Positions 26,639-35,450 of a stretch of DNA of 62,701 nt are shown in pieces (position 1 is the stretch's first letter; the number at the start of each line of letters is the position of its first letter). The notes below the pieces were generated by a model that was not told where the DNA came from, did no database searches, and saw only the letters and a list, made by a program, of their open reading frames with translations. The stretch comes from Gammaproteobacteria bacterium. Lineage in GTDB: Bacteria; Pseudomonadota; Gammaproteobacteria; Competibacterales; Competibacteraceae. A program made the position numbers and the translations under genes. The stretch is from contig JADLEK010000051.1 in assembly GCA_020846135.1 (NCBI GenBank), positions 1-62,701 of the forward strand, given 5' to 3'.

Positions 26639-28891
26639 TTATTCCTTCCGCCGCCGCCGGGGAGAACGGGCGCACCGCTCCTTATCCTTTCCCTTGTCCT
26701 TACCCCCGGCTTCAATCGGCTCGAAATCGATCTTGCGCTCATCCAGATCGACTCGAGTCACCCGCACCCGGATGCTGTCGCCGAGCCGGTAAACCTGCCC
26801 TGAACGCTCGCCGTGCAGACGATGACCAACCGGATCGAAATGGTAGTAGTCATTGCGCAGCGAGGTCACATGAATCAACCCTTCCACAAACACGTTCCGC
26901 AATTCCACGAACAGCCCGAACCCGGTCACGCCGGTAATAATCCCGTCGAAAGTCTGCCCGACCTTGTCCTGCATGAACTCGCACTTGAGCCACTCGATGG
27001 CATCGCGCACCGCCTCATCGGCCCGCCGCTCGGTCATCGAACAATGCTCGCCCAGCCCGGCCAGATCAACCTGAGTGTGGGAGAAATCCGCCGCCTTGCC
27101 GCCGGTGAGAATGTGGCGAATGGCGCGATGGACCTGCAAGTCGGGATAACGGCGAATCGGCGAAGTGAAGTGGGCGTAAGCCTCCAGCGCCAGCCCGAAA
27201 TGGCCGGCATTGCCGGGGCTGTAGACCGCCTGCGACAGCGAACGTAGCATCACAGTTTGAATCAGATGGGCATCGGGCCGGTCGTGGATCTGCTCCAGCA
27301 CCCGGGTGTAATCGAGCGGCGCGGGTTTGTCGCCACCGCCCAGTCCCAGGCCCAACTCGCCCAGAAAAGCCCGCAGCTTTTTCAAGCGATCTTCCGCCGG
27401 CCCCTCATGAACCCGGTACAGACCGGGAATTTTATGGCGCTGGAGGAACCGCGCCGCCGCCACATTCGCCAGAATCATGCACTCCTCAATCAGGCGGTGG
27501 GCGTCATTGCGTTCGGTCGGCAGAATCCGCTCAATCTTGCGATCCGCCCCATACTCGATCACCGTCTCCTGGGTGTCGAAATCCATCGCCCCGCGCTGTT
27601 CCCGGGTCGCCCGCAATAGTTGATACACCTCATGCAACCGATCCAGATGCGGAACCAGAGCAGCATATTCGGCCCGGAGTTGCGGATTGCGATCCGCGAC
27701 GATGGCTGCCGCAGTGTCGTAGGTCAGCCGGGCATGGGAGCGCATCACCGCTTCAACGAACCGCGACCGGATCAGACGACCCGCGCCGTTCAGGGTCATC
27801 TCGCAAACCAGACACAGCCGATCCACGTCGGGCTTCAGTGAACACAGGCCGTTGGAGAGCGCCTCCGGCAGCATCGGAATCGCCCGATCCGGGAAATAGA
27901 CCGAATTGCCGCGCTTGCGGGCTTCCCGATCCAGCGCCATATCCGGGCGCACATACCAGGACACGTCAGCGATGGCGACCAGCAGCCGCCAATTGTGGCC
28001 GCGCTTCTCGCAATACACCGCATCGTCGAAATCGCGGGCGGTGATCCCGTCAATCGTCACCAACGGGATCCCGCGTAAATCCAGGCGACCCTGTAGCGCG
28101 GCTTCCGGCACGGTTTCGCCGAAATCCTGCGCTTCTTCGATCGCCGCCTCCGGCCAATCCACCGGAATCCCGTGACTGGCGATGGCGATGCGGATCTCCA
28201 TGCCCGGGGCCATGTGTTCGCCGAGGACTTCCTTAACCCGGCCCAGCGGACGATTTTTGGCGTTAGGCTGTTCGATCAGCTCAACGATGACGATCTGCCC
28301 AGCCTGGGCTTCGCCACGGCCCTCGGGCGGGATCATGATGTCTTGATTGATCCGCTTGTTGTCGGGAGTAACGAAGCAAGCCCCGCGCTCCTCGCTGAAG
28401 CGCCCGACCACAGTCACGGTGTTGCGCTCCAGCACCTCGACCACCGAACCCTCGCGGCGACCCCGGTAATCCACCCCGATGACCCGCACGACTGCCCGGT
28501 CGCCGTGCAGCAGTTTCCGCATCTGCCGGGGCGACAGGAACAGATTGTCGCCGCCTTCATCGGGAATCAGGAAGCCGTGACCCTCGGGATGACCGATGAC
28601 CCGGCCCGTGACCAGGTCCATTCTGGACACCAGCCCATAGCCTTCGCGGCGATTGCGGATTAGTTGCCCGTCGCGCTCCATCGCCCGCAACCGGCGGGAC
28701 AAGGCTTCGATTTCCCAGTCGTCGTCCATTTGCCATTCGGCGCACAGATCGGTCAGGGTGATCGGCATCCCTCGCTGTTCTAGGTAATCCAGAATGAATT
28801 CACGGCTGGGCGAAGCGCGGCCGTATTTTTCCTGTTCCCGGGCCAGAAACGGGTCAAGCTGACGCCAGGAACTGCGTTTTTTATTGGTCAT
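26639..28891 (-). CDS. rnr: Ribonuclease R
   Basis: 750 residues. This 3'-5' exoribonuclease degrades structured RNA. Order of domains: N-terminal winged helix (SREFILDYLEQRGMPITLTD), two cold-shock domains (GHPEGHGFLIPDEGGDNLFL), the RNB catalytic domain with TIDGITARDFDDAVYCE carrying the metal-binding Asp residues, an S1 domain (GQTFDGIITGVTGFGLFVEL) and a basic tail. The tail (GKDKGKDKERCARSPRRRRK) is shorter than that of E. coli. It diverges from the tRNA-Leu promoter. Confidence 0.95.
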   Translation of the reverse strand: MTNKKRSSWRQLDPFLAREQEKYGRASPSREFILDYLEQRGMPITLTDLCAEWQMDDDWEIEALSRRLRAMERDGQLIRNRREGYGLVSRMDLVTGRVIGHPEGHGFLIPDEGGDNLFLSPRQMRKLLHGDRAVVRVIGVDYRGRREGSVVEVLERNTVTVVGRFSEERGACFVTPDNKRINQDIMIPPEGRGEAQAGQIVIVELIEQPNAKNRPLGRVKEVLGEHMAPGMEIRIAIASHGIPVDWPEAAIEEAQDFGETVPEAALQGRLDLRGIPLVTIDGITARDFDDAVYCEKRGHNWRLLVAIADVSWYVRPDMALDREARKRGNSVYFPDRAIPMLPEALSNGLCSLKPDVDRLCLVCEMTLNGAGRLIRSRFVEAVMRSHARLTYDTAAAIVADRNPQLRAEYAALVPHLDRLHEVYQLLRATREQRGAMDFDTQETVIEYGADRKIERILPTERNDAHRLIEECMILANVAAARFLQRHKIPGLYRVHEGPAEDRLKKLRAFLGELGLGLGGGDKPAPLDYTRVLEQIHDRPDAHLIQTVMLRSLSQAVYSPGNAGHFGLALEAYAHFTSPIRRYPDLQVHRAIRHILTGGKAADFSHTQVDLAGLGEHCSMTERRADEAVRDAIEWLKCEFMQDKVGQTFDGIITGVTGFGLFVELRNVFVEGLIHVTSLRNDYYHFDPVGHRLHGERSGQVYRLGDSIRVRVTRVDLDERKIDFEPIEAGGKDKGKDKERCARSPRRRRKE

Positions 28892-28932
28892 TGATTCACT
28901 TGCAGGTTGGAAAAGAGGAAAGTTTGATTAGA

Positions 28933-28961
28933 TTGACAGGCCGGGAGGCGATCCGTATAGT
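28933..28961 (+). promoter_or_regulatory. Sigma-70 promoter of tRNA-Leu
   Basis: TTGACA at 28933-28938 and TATAGT at 28956-28961 are separated by exactly 17 bases. The bases after the -10 are GC-rich (gcgctccgg), the discriminator type found at stringently controlled stable-RNA promoters. The mature tRNA begins 38 bases after the -10. Confidence 0.88.
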
Positions 28962-28998
28962 GCGCTCCGGTCGCTGCCGCACTCGGCGCGACGCTCAG

Positions 28999-29085
28999 GC
29001 CGAAGTGGCGGAACTGGTAGACGCGCTAGGTTCAGGTCTTAGTTGGGGTAACCCAGTGGAGGTTCGAGTCCTCTCTTCGGCACCA
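28999..29085 (+). tRNA. tRNA-Leu, anticodon CAG
   Basis: 87 bases. The acceptor stem GCCGAAG (28999-29005) pairs with CTTCGGC (29075-29081), followed by A and an encoded CCA. The D-arm region tggcggaactggtagacgc and the T-loop ggttcgagtcc are canonical, and the long variable arm (ttggggtaacccag) makes it a class II tRNA. The anticodon CAG is at 29033-29035. It lies alone between divergent rnr and convergent DUF362 genes. Confidence 0.97.
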
Positions 29086-29096
29086 GATTCACAGAA

Positions 29097-29122
29097 AAGC
29101 CCGGTTAACGCCGGGCTTTTTT
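29097..29122. terminator. Intrinsic terminator after tRNA-Leu, probably bidirectional
   Basis: AAGCCCGG (29097-29104) pairs with CCGGGCTT (29111-29118) around ttaacg, followed by a run of T to 29122. An A run on the left side means it can also stop minus-strand transcripts from the DUF362 gene. Confidence 0.88.
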
Positions 29123-29147
29123 GCATTTGGGTGGTCAGAATCTCTCC

Positions 29148-30053
29148 TCACAGGACAATGCGCCGGATATTCAGATTCTCCAAATCCTTGCGCCCAACGC
29201 CCATTTCGCCAGCGATGCGGATGTAGTCCACAGCATCCGGCTCCAGCCCAAACAGTTTGGCCGCCGCCGCGTCCACCGTCACCAGATCGGTTGAGAGCAA
29301 CTGCGATTGCAGGTTGGCGACATCGGCGGTGGATACCCCGCGCGGCCCGTGACGCTGCAACACATTGTAGGCGTCCACGATGTTCAAATCCGGCTTGCGA
29401 TGGGTAGCGAAATCGGCAATGCACTGGTGCAAATCGCTGGCATGCCACTCGCCGCGATCCCAGACAATCCCCATCAGGTTTTTCATCGCCACGGTCAGTT
29501 TCGCCCCGCCGTGGCTTTTCAGCACCGGCACATTGATGAAGACGTCCGATTGCAGGATCAGCTCATGCTCCTTGGCCTCGTGCAACCGCCGGCCTTTGCC
29601 CACTGCAATGGTCTGGAAATAGCCCTCGCTATTGCCCGGCGCGAGTTTGCCGCCGGCGTCTTTCACGGCCTGCTCAATGCCGCTGGTGCGGTAACTGTCG
29701 CGCCAGGCATCGCAGGTATGATCGAACACATGGACTTCTTTCGCCCCGGCTTGCAGGCAATGCTCGATGATGCGGCGCACCAGGCGCGGATTGGTGTTGG
29801 CGGCGCGTTCCGGCGGCACGTTCCAGCCGATGTTGGGCTTGACCACCACGGTCTGACCCTTTTTGACAAAGCGGCCCATCCCGCCCAGCGCCTCAATGCC
29901 ACGATCAAACAACGCCTCGGGTTCGCCATGTTTGACCGCGACCAGATCAGGCATTGCCGCGGCGGATTCAGCAGCGGACAACCGGGCAGCGCGACTGGTC
30001 AAGGCCAGACCGGCGCTCGCGCCCAAGGCTTGCAGAAAAGTTCTACGGTGCAT
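29148..30053 (-). CDS. Tat-exported DUF362 protein
   Basis: 301 residues; ATG 30053 has GGAGGTT upstream and begins MHRRTFLQALGASAGL, a twin-arginine signal. The DUF362 core is recognised by VVVKPNIGWNVPPERAANTN, VFDHTCDAW, INVPVLKSHGGAKLTVAMKN and LMGIVWDRG. Family members have no settled function; many accompany iron-sulfur proteins, and Tat export fits a protein folded with a cofactor. There is no ferredoxin-type Cys cluster here. It lies 47 bases after the next upstream minus-strand gene. Confidence 0.88.
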   Translation of the reverse strand: MHRRTFLQALGASAGLALTSRAARLSAAESAAAMPDLVAVKHGEPEALFDRGIEALGGMGRFVKKGQTVVVKPNIGWNVPPERAANTNPRLVRRIIEHCLQAGAKEVHVFDHTCDAWRDSYRTSGIEQAVKDAGGKLAPGNSEGYFQTIAVGKGRRLHEAKEHELILQSDVFINVPVLKSHGGAKLTVAMKNLMGIVWDRGEWHASDLHQCIADFATHRKPDLNIVDAYNVLQRHGPRGVSTADVANLQSQLLSTDLVTVDAAAAKLFGLEPDAVDYIRIAGEMGVGRKDLENLNIRRIVL

Positions 30054-30100
30054 GGTGACAACCTCCACGGACTCAATGGCTTGATCAGGCATCGGGTTGA

Positions 30101-30883
30101 TCAGGCATCCGGGGCCTGGAACCTGGAGCCTCCTTCAGTCAGATCGAGATACGCCAGCCAGTAGCGCGACAGCCCATTGATGCACTCAATCCGGGAAGTC
30201 AGCGCACCGAGATCCACTTTCAGACGCTCGACATCGGGCAGCAGAATCATCAGTTTGCTGTCGAACGCGCTGAGTTGCCGGGCCTGATTTGAAGCGATCA
30301 GGGCCAGTCGGGTGGTCAGCAAGCGCACCCGCAGATACAACAGATCGCCCGGCAAGCTGGTCTGCCGATGTTGCTGTTGCTCGCTCCCTTCCGGAAAGGC
30401 TTCTTCCTGCCGGCCCAGCAGATGCGCTTCCAAACCCTCCAGCCGGCCCAGCATCATATTGAGGTGATTGAGGCTGGAGGTGCGATGCGCCAGGGTTTCC
30501 AGCGCGATGATCTTTTCCTCCAAGGCGCGCCGCTGTTCCTGAACGCCAATCCGCAACCGGTCAATGGCGCATTCCAACGCAATCAACTGCGGATTCACTT
30601 CATACAGTTCAGTATCCAGTTCATCGAGAAATTCACGAAGCTGTCCGGACAGAATCCGCTCCAGGGTTAACATGATGAAGCGCTCCCAGAGGGTGTCGGT
30701 CTGGGAGCGCAGTTCCTCCAGACGCTGACGCACCGCCGAGAACTGCTCGGCGATGTTCTGAATGTGCTGTTCACACTCGGTGCGATCCTGGACCGTCCAG
30801 ACCTGGGCGAGCTGTTCCTCCTCCCGGCGCAGGTAGGACAGGCTGGTCATCGCGCCATCAACGGTTTCGGCAGGCGTTTCCAT
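30101..30883 (-). CDS. Hypothetical helical coiled-coil protein
   Basis: 260 residues from ATG 30883; a TTG at 30910 is possible. There is no signal or membrane segment. The whole length is predicted helix with heptad-like patterns: REEEQLAQVWTVQDRTECEQ, AVRQRLEELRSQTDTLWERF, LIALECAIDRLRIGVQEQRR and LGRLEGLEAHLLGRQEEAF. I do not recognise a family. The 66-residue protein at 30914 ends 30 bases upstream, so they are probably co-transcribed. A cytoplasmic structural or scaffold role is only a guess. Confidence 0.7.
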   Translation of the reverse strand: METPAETVDGAMTSLSYLRREEEQLAQVWTVQDRTECEQHIQNIAEQFSAVRQRLEELRSQTDTLWERFIMLTLERILSGQLREFLDELDTELYEVNPQLIALECAIDRLRIGVQEQRRALEEKIIALETLAHRTSSLNHLNMMLGRLEGLEAHLLGRQEEAFPEGSEQQQHRQTSLPGDLLYLRVRLLTTRLALIASNQARQLSAFDSKLMILLPDVERLKVDLGALTSRIECINGLSRYWLAYLDLTEGGSRFQAPDA

Positions 30884-30913
30884 GCGGCGGGTTTCCAAAG
30901 CAGGTCGCAAATT

Positions 30914-31114
30914 TCAGTCCTGGTAGATCCAGCCAGCGGGGTGATCATGGATCAACTCATGGACGTCGTACACGCATAAATCCTGAGTAGGCAACTGAGG
31001 AAACAGCGCCTGGGCCTGGATCTCCGCCTGTTGCTCGGTTTCGGCCTGAAGGATGGCGACATTGATCAGTTTATCGGAACTGGGGTCTTCCACGATCACA
31101 AGATAGGGCTTCAT
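30914..31114 (-). CDS. Small acidic hypothetical protein
   Basis: 66 residues; AGGAGA lies nine bases before ATG 31114. It begins MKPYLVIVEDPSSDKLINVA, continues with a helix (AETEQQAEIQAQALFP) and ends DLCVYDVHELIHDHPAGWIY plus two residues, giving a beta-alpha-beta layout. The protein is acidic and has no signal. No family is recognised. The strong ribosome binding site and clean ends make it a real gene. Confidence 0.7.
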   Translation of the reverse strand: MKPYLVIVEDPSSDKLINVAILQAETEQQAEIQAQALFPQLPTQDLCVYDVHELIHDHPAGWIYQD

Positions 31115-31181
31115 AACAGTTCTCCTGAGGTTGCTTCAGACATGCGCCGGCAACCGGCGATTCTTTAACTCTAACTCTTTA

Positions 31182-31187
31182 ACTATA
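31182..31187 (-). promoter_or_regulatory. Possible -10 element for the 31114/30883 gene pair
   Basis: Minus-strand TATAGT at 31187-31182 lies 67 bases before ATG 31114 in an AT-rich stretch. The -35 is weak (TTTCAC at 15 bases). A CGCCGG-caa-CCGGCG hairpin (31145-31159) lies between it and the gene. Confidence 0.3.
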
Positions 31188-31230
31188 GGACACTGGAAGT
31201 GGGTGAAATGACCACTCCGACCCGGCGAAA

Positions 31231-31797
31231 TCACGAATAGCGATGAATGCGAAACTGGTTTTCCGGTTCACTGATGATATCGCCGACATGCAGGGTGAAA
31301 GCGCCCGCCCGACGCTCGGCGAAATACTGGCGCAGGGTTTCATGAACGACGGTGAAGGCGATCTGATCCCAGGGAATCTCGTCCTCGGTATACAGCCGGG
31401 TTTCCAGACTTTCCTCGCCGGGGCTGGCGTAGCCATCGCGAAGCTGGCCGCGAAACATCAGGTAGACCTGACTGACATGGAGCAGCGAGTACAGGCCATA
31501 CAGGGTTAGGTTGTCAACAACCGCGTTGGCTTCCTCCAGCGCCTCGCGGGCTGCCGCCGTCACTGCCGACTCGCTGTTTTCCATGAATCCCGCCGGCAAG
31601 GTCCACAGCCCATAACGCGGCTCGATCGCCCGCCGGCACAGCAGAATCCGGCCCTGCCATTCCGGGATACAGCCAGCGACGATTTTCGGATTCTGATAGT
31701 GAATGACGCCACAGGCATCGCAGACATGCCGGGGCCGGTTATCGCCGGGGGGAATGCTCAACGTGACGGGAGCGCCGCACTGGCTGCAAAATCTCAT
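31231..31797 (-). CDS. NUDIX hydrolase with zinc ribbon
   Basis: 188 residues. The N-terminal zinc ribbon is CSQCG...CDACG (four Cys in two CxxC pairs), followed by YQNPKIVAGCIPEWQGRILL. The NUDIX box GFMENSESAVTAAAREALEE fits Gx5Ex7REUxEE completely. The layout is that of the shorter NudC-like (NADH pyrophosphatase-related) enzymes lacking the NudC N-terminal domain. The substrate is probably a nucleoside diphosphate derivative but is not determined by the sequence. It lies downstream of bamB, where der is usually found. Confidence 0.88.
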   Translation of the reverse strand: MRFCSQCGAPVTLSIPPGDNRPRHVCDACGVIHYQNPKIVAGCIPEWQGRILLCRRAIEPRYGLWTLPAGFMENSESAVTAAAREALEEANAVVDNLTLYGLYSLLHVSQVYLMFRGQLRDGYASPGEESLETRLYTEDEIPWDQIAFTVVHETLRQYFAERRAGAFTLHVGDIISEPENQFRIHRYS

Positions 31798-31840
31798 TGA
31801 AATAAGGATTCCTTGAAGGCTGTTCGCAACTGGAGCATAG

Positions 31841-31866
31841 CGCCACGCCAGGGGTTACCCGTGGCG
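31841..31866. other. Hairpin in the bamB-NUDIX gap
   Basis: CGCCACG (31841-31847) pairs with CGTGGCG (31860-31866). It has no T run on either strand, so it is at best a weak terminator or processing site between bamB and the NUDIX gene. Confidence 0.3.
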
Positions 31867-31899
31867 GCAGACACACCGTGTACTCACCAGAAATTGCTT

Positions 31900-33063
31900 T
31901 TAACCCCCGACCCGGAATGCGCCCAGCGTCCCACCCTGGCCGTAGGCAAAGACCACGTTGCCGGCGACAATCGGCGGGGCGATGATCGGCGTACCTGCTG
32001 CCCGAACCCGCCCGACAATCCGCCCGCTGTCCTTGCTCAGCCAGTGCAGATAACCCTCGAAATCGCCGACGACCACATAGTCCTCGGTCGCCGCTGGAGC
32101 CGACAGCCGCCGCCCGGTCAACTCCGGCTGTTTCCAGAGCGTCCCGCCGCTGCGCCGTTCCAGCGCCACCACCGCATCGGTATCGTCGCTGACGTAGACC
32201 TGCCCGGCGTCCACATCCAGACCGGCGTAGCTGGAAACATCGCGGGTCCAAATCAGATTCCCGCCGCGCATGTCAATCGCGGCGACGCTGCCGCGATAGG
32301 CCGCCAGATAGAGCGTGTCGCCGACCACCTTGGGTTCCGAGTCGATATCGATCATCCGTTCAATTTCGGTGCGGCCACGGGGCGCAGCCACGGTCTTTTC
32401 GGTCAGCGGCAAACCCTTGTCGATCGATAGCACCAGCAATTTGCCGGTATCCAGCCCGGCCACGACCAACCCTTGCACCACCAGCGGCGGGGCGCTGCCG
32501 CGCAGGCTCAGGGTAGGAATGGCGTGAACATAGACCCAGCGGCGCTCACCGGTGCGCGCATCAAGGCCGGTGAATTTGCCGTCGCCGGAACGCACTACCA
32601 CGATGCCGCTACCAGCGCGGGGCGCAGCCAGCACCTCGCTGGAGACTTGCGCTCGCCATGCTTCCTGACCGTTCTCCTGGCGAAACGCGACCACCTGACC
32701 CTCGCCGCCGCCGACCAGCACCAGTCCGGTATCGCTCAGCCCGACGCCGCCGGTGATCGGCAATTGCGCGTTGGTTTCCCACAGCCGCTGACCGCTAAGC
32801 GCATCGAGCGCCATGACCACGCCATCGGCGCTGGCTGCATAAATCCGTCCGTCCGCCAATGCCGGAGCCAGCCGAATGAACTGGTCTTTTGCCCCCGCCC
32901 CTACTTTGGTTTCCCAAAGCTGCTGGACTCCAACTGGCTGGGCGACGGTTTTCAACTCGGCGGGTGGGATGGAATTATCGGAACTGAACCAGCCGCCGAT
33001 CGTGCTACAACCGGCGCTTAGAACCAGAGTCAGAAGCAGAAAAGTGCGGCGAATCATGATCAT
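31900..33063 (-). CDS. bamB: Outer membrane protein assembly factor BamB
   Basis: 387 residues. The lipobox is VLSAGCST. The rest is an eight-bladed PQQ-like propeller with repeats such as GRIYAASADGVVMALDALSG, GQRLWETN, ARTGERRWVY, GSVAAIDMRGGNLIWTRDV and YLHWLSKDSGRIVGRV. BamB helps BamA fold beta-barrel proteins. ATG 33063 overlaps the yfgM stop (ATGA); a second ATG at 33057 is possible. In most gammaproteobacteria der follows; here it does not. Confidence 0.94.
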   Translation of the reverse strand: MIMIRRTFLLLTLVLSAGCSTIGGWFSSDNSIPPAELKTVAQPVGVQQLWETKVGAGAKDQFIRLAPALADGRIYAASADGVVMALDALSGQRLWETNAQLPITGGVGLSDTGLVLVGGGEGQVVAFRQENGQEAWRAQVSSEVLAAPRAGSGIVVVRSGDGKFTGLDARTGERRWVYVHAIPTLSLRGSAPPLVVQGLVVAGLDTGKLLVLSIDKGLPLTEKTVAAPRGRTEIERMIDIDSEPKVVGDTLYLAAYRGSVAAIDMRGGNLIWTRDVSSYAGLDVDAGQVYVSDDTDAVVALERRSGGTLWKQPELTGRRLSAPAATEDYVVVGDFEGYLHWLSKDSGRIVGRVRAAGTPIIAPPIVAGNVVFAYGQGGTLGAFRVGG

Positions 33064-34061
33064 TGTCCTGATGGGTTAGGCATGGGCGGCGGAGCAGTAA
33101 CCGGTTCTGCCGGAGTCGAAACGGGTTCTGTTGCTGCCGGTTCTGCGGGCACCGGGGCGGGTTCAACCGGCGCTGGAACTGGGGCGGGTTCAACCGGCGC
33201 TGGAACTGGGGCGGGTTCTGTTGCTGCGGGTTCTGCCAGAGCCGGGGTTGATTCAACCGGAGCCGGGGCGGGTTCTGTTGCTGCGGGTTCTGCCAGAGCC
33301 GGGGTTGATTCAACCGGAGCCGGGGCGGGTTCTGTTGCTGCGGGTTCTGCCGGAGCCGGGGCGGGTTCAGCCGGAGTCGGAGCCGATTCGGGTTGAACCT
33401 CCGGCGGCGGCGGAACTGGCGCGGTGATGACAATCAAGTCGGCGGTTGGGGCGGTTAAATTGTCGATTTTCAGTTGCAGCAACCCTTGGCTGCCACCCGC
33501 GGCCATGGCTGCAGCATAGGCGGTTCTGGCTTTAGCGGGTTCATTACCGGCCAGATAGAGATCGCCTCGCAATTCCTCACGTTCGGCGTTCAGACTGGCA
33601 GTCGTCACGCTATCCAGCAGTTTTCCGGCCTCGGCCAGTTGCCCGGCGGCCAACTGCGCCCGCGCCAGCCGCAACCGAGCGATGTCCTTGATCTCATCGA
33701 GTTGGGCGTTGGCGATGACCCATTCCAGTTGTTGCGCGGTAGCCGCTGCATCGCCACTGTCCATCGCCAGTTTGGCCAGCCGCAACGCCGCCAGCGCCGC
33801 ATAAGGCGACTTCGGAAAATCGGTCACCACCGCCTGGCCGCGTTGCCGGGCTTGCTCGGCATCAGGCTTTTCCGCCGCCGCCACGAATGCCTCATAGGCC
33901 TGCGAGACTTGTTCCGCTTGGGCATCACGGTAAGAACGCCAGTATTGCCAGCCAAAAATCGCCAGCACCCCCAGCGCGATGCCCATCAGAATGCTGGCCC
34001 CATTATCTTTCCACCAGTTCTTCAGGTCCTCGACCCGTTCGTCGTCGGTGTATTGCTCCAT
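33060..34061 (-). CDS. YfgM-like ancillary SecYEG subunit with long Pro/Ala/Glu tail
   Basis: 333 residues against about 206 in E. coli. The N-terminus MEQYTDDERVEDLKNWWKDN and one membrane helix (SILMGIALGVLAIFGWQYW) are the YfgM hallmarks, followed by TPR-like helices (YAALAALRLAKLAMDSGDAA). YfgM links SecYEG to periplasmic chaperones. From about residue 215 the protein is a low-complexity tail of PAPAPVE/TPALAEPAATE units absent from E. coli YfgM and encoded by tandem repeats at 33157-33360. It is coupled to bamB and follows hisS by 33 bases. Confidence 0.9.
   Translation of the reverse strand: MEQYTDDERVEDLKNWWKDNGASILMGIALGVLAIFGWQYWRSYRDAQAEQVSQAYEAFVAAAEKPDAEQARQRGQAVVTDFPKSPYAALAALRLAKLAMDSGDAAATAQQLEWVIANAQLDEIKDIARLRLARAQLAAGQLAEAGKLLDSVTTASLNAEREELRGDLYLAGNEPAKARTAYAAAMAAGGSQGLLQLKIDNLTAPTADLIVITAPVPPPPEVQPESAPTPAEPAPAPAEPAATEPAPAPVESTPALAEPAATEPAPAPVESTPALAEPAATEPAPVPAPVEPAPVPAPVEPAPVPAEPAATEPVSTPAEPVTAPPPMPNPSGQ
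33157..33360. repeat. Tandem 27-bp and 57-bp repeats in the yfgM 3' end
   Basis: A 27-bp unit occurs at 33157-33183 and 33184-33210, and a 57-bp unit at 33211-33267 and 33268-33324 with a third partial copy from 33325. Both lengths are multiples of three, so copy-number change keeps the frame and only alters tail length. Confidence 0.9.
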
Positions 34062-34094
34062 CTGCTTAGATCCTCAGCGATTTATTCCGGTGGG

Positions 34095-35381
34095 TTAGGG
34101 GGTTTGTTCCAAGACCGCGCTCCGCAGCCAGGCGGCAGCCTGATCCTGCGACAGGGTGATTTGTTCCGCCTGGGCTTCGCGCAAGGGTTTGATAGCGACC
34201 GTCCCGGTTTCGGCTTCCGCTTCGCCGAGAATCAGCGCAAACCGGGCACTGCTGTGATCGGCGCGGCGAAACTGGGACTTGAAGCTGCCGCCGCCGCAAT
34301 TCAGCCGCAAGCGCAACGCCGGCCACTGATCGCGCCACTGCTCCGCCAAGGCCAGCCCGAGACGCTGGGCAGCGGCGCCGACCGTGATCAGATAGGCGTG
34401 TGGCGTCAAATCAGCGCCCGGTTGCCCGGCGGCAGCCAGCATCGCCACCAGCCGCTCCAGGCCCATCGCAAAGCCGATCCCGCCGGTGGCCGAACCGCCC
34501 AGTTCCGTGATCAGCCCGTCATAGCGACCTCCGGCGCAGATCGCGCCCTGTGCGCCGAGGGTATCGGTCACCCACTCGAACACGGTCTGGCTGTAGTAAT
34601 CCAGCCCGCGCACCAGCCGGGGATTGACCTGATAGGCGATCCCGGCAGAGTCCAGCAAGGCTTTCAACTCCTCGAAATGCGCCAGCGACTCTGGATCGAG
34701 ATGATCCAGCAGCGCCGGCGCTTCAGCGATCACCGCCTGCATGGTCGGGTTCTTGCTGTCCAGAATCCGCAGCGGATTGGTCTGCAACCGCCGCCGGCTG
34801 TCTTCGTCGAGTTCGCTCAGCCGTGCGGTGAAATAGCCGACCAGTTGTTCCCGGTAGGCAGCGCGGGCAGCGCTGGAGCCAAGGGTATTGAGTTGCAGAC
34901 TGACCTCCGGCAATCCCAGCCGCCGCCACAGCCGGGCGCTCAGGCAGATCAGTTCGGCGTCAATATCCGGTCCGGCCATCCCGTAAGCCTCAGCCCCGAC
35001 CTGATGGAACTGGCGATAGCGGCCTTTTTGCGGCTTTTCGTAACGAAACATTGGCCCGGCGTACCACAGCCGCCGGGTCTGGTTATGCAGCAACCCATGC
35101 TCCAGACAGGCCCGCACACAGCCGGCGGTGCCTTCGGGACGCAGGGTCAGACTGTCGCCGTTGCGGTCGGCGAAGGTATACATCTCCTTTTCAACGATGT
35201 CAGTCACTTCGCCAATGGATCGGGCGAACAACTCGGTTTTCTCCACCAGCGGCAGGCGGATTTCCTGATAGTCGTAGGCAGCGAGAACCTCGCGCACCGT
35301 CGTTTCGAGGCGCTGCCACTGCGCTGCTTCCGCAGGCAGGATGTCGTTCATGCCGCGAATGGCTTGAAACTGCTTGGCCAT
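34095..35381 (-). CDS. hisS: Histidyl-tRNA synthetase
   Basis: 428 residues. It charges tRNA-His. Class II features: motif 1 region after [20 protein letters not shown], motif 2 around [20 protein letters not shown], the HisRS-specific [15 protein letters not shown] and motif 3 [13 protein letters not shown], then a C-terminal anticodon-binding domain. The gene usually between rodZ and hisS, ispG, is missing; only 69 bases separate them. Confidence 0.96.
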   Translation of the reverse strand: MAKQFQAIRGMNDILPAEAAQWQRLETTVREVLAAYDYQEIRLPLVEKTELFARSIGEVTDIVEKEMYTFADRNGDSLTLRPEGTAGCVRACLEHGLLHNQTRRLWYAGPMFRYEKPQKGRYRQFHQVGAEAYGMAGPDIDAELICLSARLWRRLGLPEVSLQLNTLGSSAARAAYREQLVGYFTARLSELDEDSRRRLQTNPLRILDSKNPTMQAVIAEAPALLDHLDPESLAHFEELKALLDSAGIAYQVNPRLVRGLDYYSQTVFEWVTDTLGAQGAICAGGRYDGLITELGGSATGGIGFAMGLERLVAMLAAAGQPGADLTPHAYLITVGAAAQRLGLALAEQWRDQWPALRLRLNCGGGSFKSQFRRADHSSARFALILGEAEAETGTVAIKPLREAQAEQITLSQDQAAAWLRSAVLEQTP

Positions 35382-35450
35382 GAATGGGGAGTCCAGAGGA
35401 TGAGCGAAAGCCGCCGCACCGGCGATGAGAACCGACGCAGCGCGGGGGAA

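Noticed and set aside
33157..33360. CRISPR-like array
   Set aside because: The repeats are contiguous, in frame with yfgM and without unique spacers; they encode a low-complexity tail.
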